Below, piece by piece: positions 16,489 through 25,910 of a stretch of DNA of 64,000 nt. Made by a program: the position numbers and the translations under genes. The notes under the pieces were generated by a model, which searched no databases, was not told the DNA's origin, and was given only the letters and a program-made list of their open reading frames with translations. Numbering within the stretch: position 1 is the stretch's first letter; each line of letters opens with the position of its first letter. Origin of the DNA: Virgibacillus salexigens (GTDB lineage: Bacteria; Bacillota; Bacilli; Bacillales; Amphibacillaceae); NCBI RefSeq assembly GCF_014905415.1, contig NZ_BNEO01000001.1:1116001-1180000 (forward strand). The letters run 5' to 3'.

Positions 16489-17787
16489 ATGATGAGTAAA
16501 GATATGTTTATCATTGGATTTATGTTATTTGCTTTATTTTTTGGAGCAGGAAATTTAATATACCCTCCTGTACTCGGAGCTGAGGCAGGCACTTCGTTTG
16601 TTGCTGCAATGACAGGGTTTATTATAACTGGAATTGGATTACCGATTATAGCGGTTACTGCTATTTCGTATGTAAAGAATGATGCAAGAGAATTAGGTAA
16701 CCATGTACATCCACTATTTGGACTCTTATTTACTTGCCTTGTTTACCTTGCTATTGGACCATTTTTTGGTATTCCTAGGGCAGCTACCGTTGGATATGAA
16801 ATGAGCGTAAAACCATTCCTTACGGATACCTCTACACAAGGGTTATGGCTATTTACTACCATTTTCTTTTTAGCTACTTTTCTTGTAAGTTTAAACCCTT
16901 CAAAATTAGTAGATCGAATTGGACAATATTTAACACCCATTCTTTTTCTAGCTATAACTATATTAGTAATTGGAGGATTCGCCTTCTTCGATCAACCATT
17001 AGCGAATCCGACAGGCGGCTACCAAGATACCCCATTTTTCACTGGTTTTATTGAGGGATATTTAACAATGGATGCTATTGCAGCACTAGCCTTCGGTATT
17101 ATAGTGGTAAATACGTTTAAGGAAAAAGGCATTACCTCAAGAAATGCGGTTATCCTGTCCACATTAAAAGCTGGATTAGTTGCTGGTATTGGATTAATCG
17201 CTGTTTATGCCTCCATCGGTTGGCTGGGCGCAAAATTCACCGAAGGAGAAGCATATACCAATGGTGGCGAGATTCTAGCCCAAGCTGCATCAACCTTGTT
17301 TGGCACAACAGGAACATTATTACTGGGCGTCATTGTTACGTTGGCTTGTTTTACAACTTCAGTTGGGTTAGTTGTAGCTACTGCTCAATTTTTTTCAAAA
17401 ATCATTCCATTGGCTTATCCATGGATCGCTAGTATAATCACATTAATCAGTTACCTAATAGCCAATCAAGGACTAGATTCGATTATTCGCTTTTCCGTTC
17501 CTGTATTAATTTTCCTTTACCCAATAGCTATTGTTCTCATTTTATTAACCTTTATACACCCTTTGTTCAAAGGTAGAAAAGCCGTATATAGAGGAGCAAT
17601 CATTTTTACATCTATATTCAGTTTAAATGATGGATTAAATGAACTAAGTGTATCGCTCCCGTATATCTCAAACTATATAACCCTCCTACCTTTATTCGAT
17701 CATGGTTTAGGCTGGGTACTTCCAGCCTGTGTTGGTGGGTGCATTGGTTATTTGGTATCTATTACTTTCTCGCGTTCCTATTCGTAA
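16489..17787 (+). CDS. brnQ: Branched-chain amino acid carrier BrnQ (LIVCS family)
   Basis: A 432-aa Na+- or H+-coupled importer of leucine, isoleucine and valine. The N-terminus MMSKDMFIIGFMLFALFFGA followed by GNLIYPPVLG is the LIVCS family signature, and about 12 hydrophobic helices follow. GYLTMDAIAALAFGIIVVN, in the middle, is also diagnostic. Of two adjacent ATGs, 16489 is taken, with AAGGGA upstream; a longer reading from 16429 would translate the leader hairpin. A strong promoter and a CodY-like box lie upstream, fitting nutrient-dependent repression. Confidence 0.92.
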   Translation: MMSKDMFIIGFMLFALFFGAGNLIYPPVLGAEAGTSFVAAMTGFIITGIGLPIIAVTAISYVKNDARELGNHVHPLFGLLFTCLVYLAIGPFFGIPRAATVGYEMSVKPFLTDTSTQGLWLFTTIFFLATFLVSLNPSKLVDRIGQYLTPILFLAITILVIGGFAFFDQPLANPTGGYQDTPFFTGFIEGYLTMDAIAALAFGIIVVNTFKEKGITSRNAVILSTLKAGLVAGIGLIAVYASIGWLGAKFTEGEAYTNGGEILAQAASTLFGTTGTLLLGVIVTLACFTTSVGLVVATAQFFSKIIPLAYPWIASIITLISYLIANQGLDSIIRFSVPVLIFLYPIAIVLILLTFIHPLFKGRKAVYRGAIIFTSIFSLNDGLNELSVSLPYISNYITLLPLFDHGLGWVLPACVGGCIGYLVSITFSRSYS

Positions 17788-17911
17788 TTCCCATTATCCA
17801 TTTAAAAATAAGACTGTGTAACATAGACCATTAAACGAACGAGCCTTATTTTCTAAAACTTTTTTCTATGTTTATATGTTAGGATTAAAAATGGAAGAGG
17901 AGGATATACGA

Positions 17912-19801
17912 ATGGGAATACGCGAAGAAGAATTATTACAGACATACTTTGGTTATGAAACCTTCCGTCCAGGCCAGGCAGAAGCAATCGATGCGATCAT
18001 AAAAGGACAAAATATTCTTGCCGTTATGCCCACAGGTGGCGGGAAATCATTATGCTACCAAATCCCAGGGTTGGCTTTAGAAGGAACAGCAATCATAGTA
18101 TCCCCACTTATATCACTTATGAAAGATCAAGTTGATGCCCTGCAGTCACTTGGGATTGTAGCAACTTATATAAATAGCTCATTATCCACAATGGAGCAAC
18201 AAGATAGACTACGAGATATTGGTAAAGGTCGGTATACCTTTGTATATGTAGCACCGGAAAGATTTGAATCAACTATGTTTATGCGTGCTCTCAAGGGAAT
18301 GAACATATCATTAATTGCATTTGACGAGGCCCATTGTATTTCTCAATGGGGACATGATTTTAGACCAAGCTATCGTTCCATTATTCCATATTTAAGACAA
18401 TTAAATGATTTACCAACCGTTATGGCTTTAACTGCGACGGCTACGGAAGAGGTCATTGAAGATATTCAGCAACAACTACATATTCATCATGTTGTTAATA
18501 CAGGGTTCAAACGGGAGAATTTATCGTTTCATGTCATTAAAGGGAAAAATAAATCCACTTATATCCAGTCTTTCTTGAAGGAAAGGAAGCATGAATCCGG
18601 AATTATATATACAGCGACGCGCAAACAGGCTGATGCTCTCCATGATCAACTAGAGAAGCGTGGTTACCAAGTTGGTAAATACCATGCTGGACTATCAGAG
18701 CAGGAACGGAAAGCTACACAGGCAGCATTTATCCACGATGAAAAATCACTAATGATTGCTACAAACGCATTTGGAATGGGAATTGATAAATCTAATGTAC
18801 GCTTTGTGATTCATTATGCGATGCCAATGAATATTGAATCTTATTATCAAGAGGCTGGCAGGGCAGGAAGAGATGGTGAACCTAGTGATTGTATCTTATT
18901 GTTTTCACCACAGGATATACAACTCCAAAAGTTTTTAATTGAACAGTCTATGATGGATGATGTTACCAAGCAGGGTGAATACCGCAAGTTACAAGCAATG
19001 ATTAATTATTGCCATACACATAGTTGTTTAACGACGTTCATCTTAAATTATTTTGAAGATATAAACCAACAAGAGATATGCGGCCGTTGCAGCAATTGTA
19101 TGGAACGTCAAGAAAAGGTGGACATTACAGAAGAAGCCCAAAAAATCTTATCCTGTATAAAACGTATGGGAGAACGATTTGGTGTAGGGATGACGGCCAA
19201 AGTATTGAAAGGATCAAAGGACAAAAAAATTAGAGAAATGCAACTTACCAGCTTATCCACATATGGGATTCTTTCCGCTTATACAGAAAAAGAGTTAACG
19301 GAATACATTCATTTCTTAATTGCTGAACAAATCATTGCAACAGAGGAAGGAAAATATCCGATTTTAAAATTAAATCATCAATCGGTAGAAGTATTAAAAG
19401 GGAAAAAAACCGTTTGGATGTATACGGCGCCGATTCCCAACACAGAACCGACAGATTTCCAGGAAGACTTGTTTGCAGAACTACGTGAGTTACGTAAACA
19501 AATGGCAGATGAAAAAGATGTACCTCCCTATATATTATTTTCGGATGCAACGTTAAAAGAATTAAGCAGATACTTTCCAGTAACGAAAGAAGAAATGCTT
19601 GAAATTAAGGGTATCGGAGGAAAAAAATACGATCAATATGGAGAACCTTTTCTTACTTTAATTCAAAACTGGAGACATCGTCATCCCGATACGAAACAAG
19701 TAATTCGAATCAGTGATGGCCCAAAACCAAAGAAGCGGCAGGAGACCGACGATCAACCAAGTCACCTAGTTATCAGATGTTCCAAAATGGGAAGTCCTTA
19801 A
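17912..19801 (+). CDS. recQ: RecQ-family ATP-dependent DNA helicase, C-terminus frameshifted
   Basis: A 3'-5' DNA helicase for recombination and repair. The helicase core runs from about 1-330 with [10 protein letters not shown] (Q-like motif), [10 protein letters not shown] (Walker A), [18 protein letters not shown] (DEAH) and [13 protein letters not shown] (motif VI). The zinc-binding [11 protein letters not shown] follows at about 380, and an HRDC domain at about 500-580 ([15 protein letters not shown]). ATG 17912 has GGAGG eight bases upstream. After PSH near 19765 the frame goes into an unrelated tail and stops at 19801, while the expected helix-turn-helix continues in the -1 frame. The helicase itself looks intact. 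Confidence 0.9.
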   Translation: MGIREEELLQTYFGYETFRPGQAEAIDAIIKGQNILAVMPTGGGKSLCYQIPGLALEGTAIIVSPLISLMKDQVDALQSLGIVATYINSSLSTMEQQDRLRDIGKGRYTFVYVAPERFESTMFMRALKGMNISLIAFDEAHCISQWGHDFRPSYRSIIPYLRQLNDLPTVMALTATATEEVIEDIQQQLHIHHVVNTGFKRENLSFHVIKGKNKSTYIQSFLKERKHESGIIYTATRKQADALHDQLEKRGYQVGKYHAGLSEQERKATQAAFIHDEKSLMIATNAFGMGIDKSNVRFVIHYAMPMNIESYYQEAGRAGRDGEPSDCILLFSPQDIQLQKFLIEQSMMDDVTKQGEYRKLQAMINYCHTHSCLTTFILNYFEDINQQEICGRCSNCMERQEKVDITEEAQKILSCIKRMGERFGVGMTAKVLKGSKDKKIREMQLTSLSTYGILSAYTEKELTEYIHFLIAEQIIATEEGKYPILKLNHQSVEVLKGKKTVWMYTAPIPNTEPTDFQEDLFAELRELRKQMADEKDVPPYILFSDATLKELSRYFPVTKEEMLEIKGIGGKKYDQYGEPFLTLIQNWRHRHPDTKQVIRISDGPKPKKRQETDDQPSHLVIRCSKMGSP

Positions 19802-20043
19802 AAGATATTGCTGTAATTCGCGATGTTTCTCAACAAACGGTAGAAGCGCATCTTTTCAAAGCTTTTAAAGATGGATACCCCATCTCATGGGAGATATTTT
19901 TTAACGAAGATGATGAAAGAACCGTTCTTGCAGCTCGCGCAACACTTGACGAAGTGAAATTGAAGCCATTAAAAGAAACGCTTCCAGATACCTATGACTA
20001 TACGAAAATAAAAGCGGTACTCACAAAACATGGATATATGTAA
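19768..20043 (+). pseudogene. Detached C-terminal HTH (HTH_40) segment of RecQ
   Basis: In the frame shifted by -1 from rec[21 protein letters not shown] and onward gives the HTH_40-type helix-turn-helix that normally ends Bacillus RecQ proteins; the upstream frame provides the expected PSH just before it. The ATG at 19777 has no ribosome binding site at a useful distance, so independent translation is unlikely. One missing base around 19766-19768 would join the two parts. It is either a real frameshift or a sequencing error. Confidence 0.75.
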
Positions 20044-20075
20044 CAAGACCGAGTCAGAAGTAGCTTATTCTATAA

Positions 20076-20113
20076 TAAACCGAACGGGTTCGAATGAACC
20101 TGTTCGGTTTATT
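20076..20113 (+). terminator. Terminator after recQ
   Basis: AAACCGAAC and GTTCGGTTT form a stem extended by GGTTC/GAACC, followed by ATTTGTTT. Confidence 0.8.
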
Positions 20114-20190
20114 TGTTTACCTATTTCAGTTGTGTCCCGGCCCTTTTTCACTGTGATTTACAAGGACGCGTATTACTTGTAACTATGTTA

Positions 20191-21435
20191 TTATTCCCCT
20201 TTTACATTTAGTGCCCAGGTACCATTTCGAAATACTGCTTCTGTTGTGCCATCCGAGAACACACCATCGATATCCAGCTTTTCAGACCCAATCATAAAAT
20301 CAACATGGCTTAAGCTATCATTTACTCCATGCTTATCCAATTGATCTTCATCCATCGCGGCTCCACCTTCTAAATTTGTAGGATAGGCTTTGCCAAGTGC
20401 AATATGGCAAGAAGCATTTTCATCAAATAATGTATTATAAAAAATCAATCCGGATTGAGACACTGGAGATTCATGTGGAACTAGTGCTACCTCCCCCAGT
20501 CGTTTCGAGCCTTCATCCGTCTTAAGTAATTGTTCTAATGTCCCTTCCCCTTGCTCCGCTTTATAATCCACTACTTTTCCGTCTTTAAACGTTAAAGAGA
20601 AATTATCAATCAGACTGCCTCCATAGTTAAGTGGTTTTGTGCTTGATACCGTGCCATTCACCCCATACTTATGTGGTAAGGAAAATACCTCTTCTGTTGG
20701 CATATTGGGATTGAAAGTAGTACCTCCTTCCGTTTTAGCTGACCCCCCTTTCCAAATATGTCCTTCTGGAAGCTCCATTTCCAACGCTGTTCCTGGTGCT
20801 TTAAAAATTAATTTTTTATAGTTTTTCCTATTCAATATCTCTCGAGCAGTTCGTAATGTATCATTATGCGCTTCCCATGCTGTAATCGGGTCCTCTTGAT
20901 CCACGCGGACAATCTTCACAATTGCATCCCATAGGCTTTCAATAGCGTCTTCACGAGATTTCTCAGGAAAAACCTTTTGTGCCCAATCACCAGTTGGAAT
21001 GGAGATAATTGACCATGCAATAATATCGTTCATGGTATATTTTCGGAAATTCTTCATTGCTTCGGCAGATGCTTTATTCGCTTTGGCCACTTTCGATGGA
21101 TCAATATCCTTTAGTAAATCTGGATTCGTAGAACGAATATTTAACACAGCTGCACCATCTTCTGCAAATTCATCATGTAGTTGTACCTTCCAATCTGGGT
21201 AACTAGCGATTACCTCATCTGGAGCATATTCGTACTTCAATAAGGTTAATTCGTCATCAACCCAATTTATATGTACATTCTTTGCTCCTAACTCATATGC
21301 CTTACGCGCCACCTTTCGTGTGAAATCAGCACCTTCAATTGGCGCATTAATCATTAAAGCCTGTCCTTTTTGTAAATTTACACCTGTACGTAAAGCTAAC
21401 GCTGCATACTTCTCTTGTACTCCTTGACTAACCAT
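20191..21435 (-). CDS. ampS: M29-family aminopeptidase (AmpS/PepS-like)
   Basis: A 414-aa cytoplasmic metallo-aminopeptidase of family M29 (thermophilic aminopeptidase family), which trims N-terminal residues from peptides. The family landmarks are AALALRTGVNLQKGQALMIN near the N-terminus, a PTEEVFSLPHKYGVNGTV block near 245-262, the LGEVALVPHESPVSQSG region near 315-331 and HVDFMIGS near the C-terminus, which carry the metal-binding E and H residues. Start ATG at 21435 has GGAGG nine bases upstream. A single gene, no partner in the same orientation. Confidence 0.92.
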   Translation of the reverse strand: MVSQGVQEKYAALALRTGVNLQKGQALMINAPIEGADFTRKVARKAYELGAKNVHINWVDDELTLLKYEYAPDEVIASYPDWKVQLHDEFAEDGAAVLNIRSTNPDLLKDIDPSKVAKANKASAEAMKNFRKYTMNDIIAWSIISIPTGDWAQKVFPEKSREDAIESLWDAIVKIVRVDQEDPITAWEAHNDTLRTAREILNRKNYKKLIFKAPGTALEMELPEGHIWKGGSAKTEGGTTFNPNMPTEEVFSLPHKYGVNGTVSSTKPLNYGGSLIDNFSLTFKDGKVVDYKAEQGEGTLEQLLKTDEGSKRLGEVALVPHESPVSQSGLIFYNTLFDENASCHIALGKAYPTNLEGGAAMDEDQLDKHGVNDSLSHVDFMIGSEKLDIDGVFSDGTTEAVFRNGTWALNVKGE

Positions 21436-21656
21436 AGATTAACCTCCACATTAAATGTTTTCGTATATCTTATTATTTCATAAATTCAATTAAATTACCA
21501 AATAAAGTTGGACTATACAGTGCTCCTACATAATCCTACCAATGATTGGCATTTACACTTGTTAATCGCCAAAATTATGGTAATGATTGGATAGTTGAAT
21601 ACTCCCTACCCCTTACCTATTTACGCCATATCAAGAATATGTTATTCTAATAATAG

Positions 21657-21690
21657 GTTACTTTTCGTAATAACTGTTATTGTATGTAAC
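21657..21690. promoter_or_regulatory. Palindromic candidate operator upstream of the hxlR-type gene
   Basis: GTTAC (21657-21661) and GTAAC (21686-21690) flank AATAAC/GTTATT, giving an imperfect dyad about 35 bases ahead of the start codon. This is where an autoregulating HxlR protein would bind. No promoter was clearly seen. Confidence 0.35.
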
Positions 21691-21724
21691 GATAAATATA
21701 ATCCTACCAACTGAGGTGATGATC

Positions 21725-22054
21725 ATGGAGAACCTTTGTCCTCGCTTCGAAAAAGCTATGGGTCTTCTCAGCACTCGCTGGGTAGGACTTATTCTATTTG
21801 AATTATTAAAAGGTACAAAACGTTTCTCTGAAATGGAAGCAGATTTGCCTATCAGCGGGCGGTTGCTCTCTGATCGACTAAAAATGTTAGAAAAAGAAGG
21901 AATTGTAACACGTGATATTTATTCTGAATTTCCCGTACGAATTGAATACTCCCTTTCTGAAAAAGGGAAAGCATTAGAACCAGTTATTAAAGAAATTCAA
22001 TGTTGGGCAGATCATCATGTGACACTAGAGGAAACGCAACAAGATAATGCTTAA
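21725..22054 (+). CDS. HxlR-family winged-helix transcriptional regulator
   Basis: A 109-aa DNA-binding protein with the N-terminal MENLCPRFEKAMGLLSTRWV, where a cysteine at position 5 is typical of HxlR regulators, several of which sense aldehydes or oxidants through it. The winged helix follows: LFELLKGTKRFSEMEADLPI, RLLSDRLKMLEKEGIVTRD and RIEYSLSEKGKAL. ATG 21725 is preferred because GAGGTG then has six-base spacing; the ATG at 21719 abuts it. No target gene is adjacent, as the next gene converges. An imperfect palindrome upstream suggests autoregulation. Confidence 0.87.
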   Translation: MENLCPRFEKAMGLLSTRWVGLILFELLKGTKRFSEMEADLPISGRLLSDRLKMLEKEGIVTRDIYSEFPVRIEYSLSEKGKALEPVIKEIQCWADHHVTLEETQQDNA

Positions 22055-22075
22055 TATGTTCACTATCTATAAACA

Positions 22076-22107
22076 AAAGACCAAATCGTCATAGCGATTT
22101 GGTCTTT
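22076..22107. terminator. Bidirectional terminator between hxlR-type gene and alanine symporter
   Basis: Perfect 13-bp stem AAAGACCAAATCG/CGATTTGGTCTTT, A-rich on the left and T-rich on the right, between convergent genes. Confidence 0.9.
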
Positions 22108-22115
22108 TGTTTGGT

Positions 22116-23537
22116 TTATTCTTTGTCTGTTGTTTGCTCTCTTCCCCAGAATTCAATTCCATTCTGATTATCAAGTGTATCACGATAAAAGATTGGATCC
22201 TTTCCCTGTTTTCGTTGATATCGATAATCCTGCAACACTTTATTAGCAATCTTAAACAGCCTTGTAATAGCGTAAAGGTTAATAAGCGCCATGATTGCCA
22301 TGGTCAAGTCTGCCAATGCCCAAACAAAATCAAAGGAGGCAACAGCTCCAAAGAATACCATAGCTAAGGCTGCTAAACGATAAATAAACAATCCTGTTTT
22401 ACTATCACGAATATATGAAATATTATTTTCCCCATAATAGTAATTGCCTAAAATAGAGCTGTATGCAAATAGGAGGATAGCTATTGCAATAAATCCACTT
22501 GCCCAATCTCCAATATGGAAGGCAAATGCATCTTGCGTTAGCTGGATGCCATCTGCTTCACTTCCTTCGTAACCACCAGCAGTAATTAGAATAAATGCGG
22601 TTGCACTACAAATTAATAACGTATCAAAAAATACTCCTAAAGCCTGGATAAAGCCCTGCTTTGCTGGATGAGAAACTTCAGCAGTTGCCGCTGCATTGGG
22701 AGCACTACCCATCCCTGCTTCATTGGAGAATAAGCCACGCTTAATCCCCATCATAATGGCTGCACCAAACCCTCCACCAGCTACTTCACGAATACCAAAA
22801 GCATTTGCGAAGATAATTGAAAACATATCTGGAATCGCCGTAAAATTCGTAATTAAAATGAATAATGATATAACAATATACAATATCGCCATAATTGGAA
22901 CAATAACTTGGGTAACATTTGCAATACTCCGTAATCCACCAAAAATTACAATCGCTGTGAGAATAAATAAGATAATACCAATTATGTTTTGATTTAAATC
23001 AAATTGACCTTCAAATGCAAGACTAATTGTGTTTGATTGTACCGAATTAAACACAAGACCATATGTAAATGTAATGGTAATCGCGAATAAAACAGCGAGC
23101 CAACGACTATTCAACCCTTTTTCCATATAATAGGCTGGACCACCACGATATTGTTTATTATCCGGTACTTTGTATACTTGCGCCAAGGTGCTTTCAACAA
23201 ATGCTGATGCAGAACCAAGTAATGCGATCAACCACATCCAAAATACTGCCCCTGGCCCACCAGCAGCAACTGCTGTAGCTACACCAGCCATATTCCCTGT
23301 ACCTACTCGTGAAGCAGCACTAATTGCAAAAGCTTGGAACGATGAGGTCCCTTTTTTACCTGAAGCACTAATCGTTCGTTTATCAAATAGTACACGGAAC
23401 ATCTCCGGTATGTTTCTGAATTGAACAAACCCTGTCCTAATTGTAAACCAAAGTCCTAATCCAATTAATACAATAATTAATACATACGTCCATAACACAT
23501 CGTTGACGGAACCAACGATACCCTCTATAATCCCCAT
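22116..23537 (-). CDS. Alanine/glycine:cation symporter (AGCS family)
   Basis: A 473-aa sodium:amino-acid symporter. The AGCS signatures are TSSFQAFAISAASRVGTGNM, GGPGAVFWMWLIALLGSASA and MGIKRGLFSNEAGMGSAPNA. About 11 helices are visible; the C-terminal 30 residues are hydrophilic. It resembles AlsT and GlnT of B. subtilis, so alanine, glycine or glutamine could be the substrate. Start ATG at 23537 follows AAGGAGGAAGTAAT. It is separated from the thioesterase gene by about 80 bases without a clear terminator, so some co-transcription is possible. Confidence 0.9.
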   Translation of the reverse strand: MGIIEGIVGSVNDVLWTYVLIIVLIGLGLWFTIRTGFVQFRNIPEMFRVLFDKRTISASGKKGTSSFQAFAISAASRVGTGNMAGVATAVAAGGPGAVFWMWLIALLGSASAFVESTLAQVYKVPDNKQYRGGPAYYMEKGLNSRWLAVLFAITITFTYGLVFNSVQSNTISLAFEGQFDLNQNIIGIILFILTAIVIFGGLRSIANVTQVIVPIMAILYIVISLFILITNFTAIPDMFSIIFANAFGIREVAGGGFGAAIMMGIKRGLFSNEAGMGSAPNAAATAEVSHPAKQGFIQALGVFFDTLLICSATAFILITAGGYEGSEADGIQLTQDAFAFHIGDWASGFIAIAILLFAYSSILGNYYYGENNISYIRDSKTGLFIYRLAALAMVFFGAVASFDFVWALADLTMAIMALINLYAITRLFKIANKVLQDYRYQRKQGKDPIFYRDTLDNQNGIEFWGREQTTDKE

Positions 23538-23618
23538 ATTACTTCCTCCTTATCTTTCATCATGTTGGTTTCAGGATGTACATTTACTGGAAAAGCATAA
23601 CTATTTCAGTAAATCAGA

Positions 23619-24137
23619 TTATCCTCTGTTCCAAGGATAATCTGTTCCGAAGATATGGGCAAATTCCTTTGATTGCTCTCGACGCTGTTTTCGCTGCTCC
23701 GCCCGATCTGCAGCTAAATGATGCAGTTTTTTCTCATGTTCCGATTCTGGGATAACCCCAGGCACAGGAGTAGGCTTTCCATTCTCATCAATTGCTACAA
23801 AGGTTAAAAAGGCTGTAGTACAAACGCTTCGTTCACCAGTCAGTAAATCCTCTGTCACCGCTTTAACAAATACTTCCATCGATGTATGATGCGTCCATGT
23901 AACAAACGCCTCCACACAAATGGAATGACCTTCTTTTACTGGAGCAAGAAAATCAACAGAATCAGTAGAAGCAGTTACTACCGGCTTCCTCGCATGTCTA
24001 GATGCGGAAATCGCTGCCACATCATCGATGTGAGCCATTAATTTCCCACCAAATAATGTCCCGAAGGAATTGGTATCTGGAGGCAGTACATGCGATGTTT
24101 TGACAGCTAATGAATTAGAACAGGCTTTTTTTTCCAT
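23619..24137 (-). CDS. Acyl-CoA thioesterase, hotdog fold (YkhA-like)
   Basis: A 172-aa single-hotdog thioesterase that hydrolyses acyl-CoA. The conserved SFGTLFGGKLMAHIDDVAAI segment holds the helix and catalytic aspartate of the BACH/YkhA group, and a second block is ITASTDSVDFLAPVKEGHS-like (here VTASTDSVDFLAPVKEGHS). The C-terminal 40 residues are charged (RAEQRKQRREQSKEFA). The start ATG at 24137 follows GAAAGGAAGG. About 26 bases separate its start from the stop of the cardiolipin synthase gene on the same strand, so the two may form one transcript. Confidence 0.9.
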   Translation of the reverse strand: MEKKACSNSLAVKTSHVLPPDTNSFGTLFGGKLMAHIDDVAAISASRHARKPVVTASTDSVDFLAPVKEGHSICVEAFVTWTHHTSMEVFVKAVTEDLLTGERSVCTTAFLTFVAIDENGKPTPVPGVIPESEHEKKLHHLAADRAEQRKQRREQSKEFAHIFGTDYPWNRG

Positions 24138-24163
24138 CTTATCCTTCCTTTCTATGTTGCATA

Positions 24164-25606
24164 TTATAATACCGGGGAGATCAACCTTGAAATCGACTCT
24201 TTAAATCGTATTCCCAAGGAACGTTGCTGATATAACTTTTTGGTCATCTGCGTTGAATGCTGGATATCATCTTCATATTCTGCGACTAATCGTTGAGTTA
24301 GATCCTTATCATATAAAAATGCATTAATCTCAAAGTTTAACCGGAAACTACGGACATCAATATTAGCAGTTCCTACGGAAGCGATTTTCCCATCTACGAT
24401 AATGGTCTTCGCATGAAGGAAACCATTTTGGTAGATATAAACCTCTGCGCCAGCATCCAACAAATCGCCAATATAGGATAGTGTTGCCCAGTAAACAAAT
24501 GGATGATCCGGTTTGTTTGGTATCATGATCTTGACATCAACTCCCGATAAAGCTGCAATCCGCAAAACATCACGCAGACTCTCATCAGGTATAAAATACG
24601 GTGTTTGAATATATATATAATCTTTTGCAGACATGATCATTTTTATATATCCATTTTTAATTTGTTCCCAATCAGAGTCGGGACCACTGGTGACAATTTG
24701 AACCCCCACATCACCATGTGGCAATGCATTATAATAACGATCCTCATATAAAATATCATTCCTAGAAGCTTGATTCCAGTCCAGAATAAATCTGGTTTGC
24801 ATATGTAGCACAGCATCTCCATAAATCCGTAAATGCGTATCACGCCAGTTTCCAAATTTTTTATTTTGACCAAGATATTCATCACCAATGTTAAATCCAC
24901 CAATATAACCTACTTTACCATCAATAATCGCTATTTTTCGATGGTTTCGGTAATTTATTTTAAAATTTATTTTGGGAATCTTTGGCGGAAAGAATGCTTC
25001 CACTTGAACACCGGACCTACGTAGCCGTTTAATATACTTACGCTTTAATGAACGTGACCCCATATCATCATATAAAACCCTTACTTCAAGACCCTCATTT
25101 GCTTTTTTAATCAAGATATCCGCAATGCGATCACCTAAATGATCACTACGGATAATATAGTAGAGCAAGTGGATATGATCCTTTGCTTTCTCTAAATCTT
25201 GAATAAGTGATTCGAATTTCTCTTTCCCATCTGTAAATATCTTCACACTGTTATCTTGCGTAAAAATGGCATCGTCATTACGTAAATGGAGATAAAACAA
25301 ATCCTCATATTCGGCAATCTCTCGGTGCTTATATTCAAAATTACCTTCTTCGATTGCTCGTAACTGCGATTGTACAGCCGTCTTAACTCCTAGTCTGCTT
25401 TTAGTATCCCATGTGAAAATCCGCCGCTTACTGATCGGTTTTCCAAAAATCAAATATAAAAAGAACCCAGCAATCGGAATAAATAATAACACCATTAACC
25501 AAGCCCAGGTAGAACTTGCGTCTTTACGCTCCAAGAAGATAATAGATACACCTAAAGCAATATTAAATAAAAATATAAATCCTATAAAATATGACCATAA
25601 TTCCAA
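24164..25606 (-). CDS. cls: Cardiolipin synthase (phospholipase D family)
   Basis: A 480-aa membrane enzyme that joins two phosphatidylglycerols to cardiolipin. Two N-terminal membrane helices (about 4-25 and 35-55) precede two HKD motifs: HRKIAIIDGKVGYIGGFNIG near 220 and HAKTIIVDGKIASVGTANID near 395. Length and order match bacterial Cls. The start appears to be TTG at 25606, with GGAGG about 11 bases upstream; no ATG or GTG lies in frame nearby. It probably precedes the thioesterase gene in a short operon. Confidence 0.92.
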   Translation of the reverse strand: MELWSYFIGFIFLFNIALGVSIIFLERKDASSTWAWLMVLLFIPIAGFFLYLIFGKPISKRRIFTWDTKSRLGVKTAVQSQLRAIEEGNFEYKHREIAEYEDLFYLHLRNDDAIFTQDNSVKIFTDGKEKFESLIQDLEKAKDHIHLLYYIIRSDHLGDRIADILIKKANEGLEVRVLYDDMGSRSLKRKYIKRLRRSGVQVEAFFPPKIPKINFKINYRNHRKIAIIDGKVGYIGGFNIGDEYLGQNKKFGNWRDTHLRIYGDAVLHMQTRFILDWNQASRNDILYEDRYYNALPHGDVGVQIVTSGPDSDWEQIKNGYIKMIMSAKDYIYIQTPYFIPDESLRDVLRIAALSGVDVKIMIPNKPDHPFVYWATLSYIGDLLDAGAEVYIYQNGFLHAKTIIVDGKIASVGTANIDVRSFRLNFEINAFLYDKDLTQRLVAEYEDDIQHSTQMTKKLYQQRSLGIRFKESISRLISPVL

Positions 25607-25910
25607 TGGTAAAATAACCTCCCTTACTCAAACGAGAGCGCCATCAACCTTTTTAGGAATAAACTAAAAAGGTTCAAAAATGAAATAGCACATGAATGAA
25701 ATAATTATATATTATTTCCTCTTCCAACAATAATATAGCACAGAAAGATATTCCTCGTTAGTTTGAATGTTTATGCAATCGTTTCCTTTACTATTTTCTA
25801 TTATAATAAATTATTGTACTGAATAATCCCCTTTTTATGTAAAATGAAAACATATAAAAACACGTCTATACCAATCTATTGTTGGAACAGACGTGATTAT
25901 TCCTAATTAC
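25607..25910. other. Intergenic region, AT-rich, no gene
   Basis: This 304-bp gap between the methionine gamma-lyase and cls genes, both on the minus strand, contains the terminator of the former and presumably the cls promoter. I see no gene in it. Confidence 0.5.
25856..25895 (-). terminator. Terminator after methionine gamma-lyase gene
   Basis: On the minus strand CACGTCTGTTCCAA pairs with TTGGTATAGACGTG (two mismatches), followed by TTTTTA. Confidence 0.75.
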
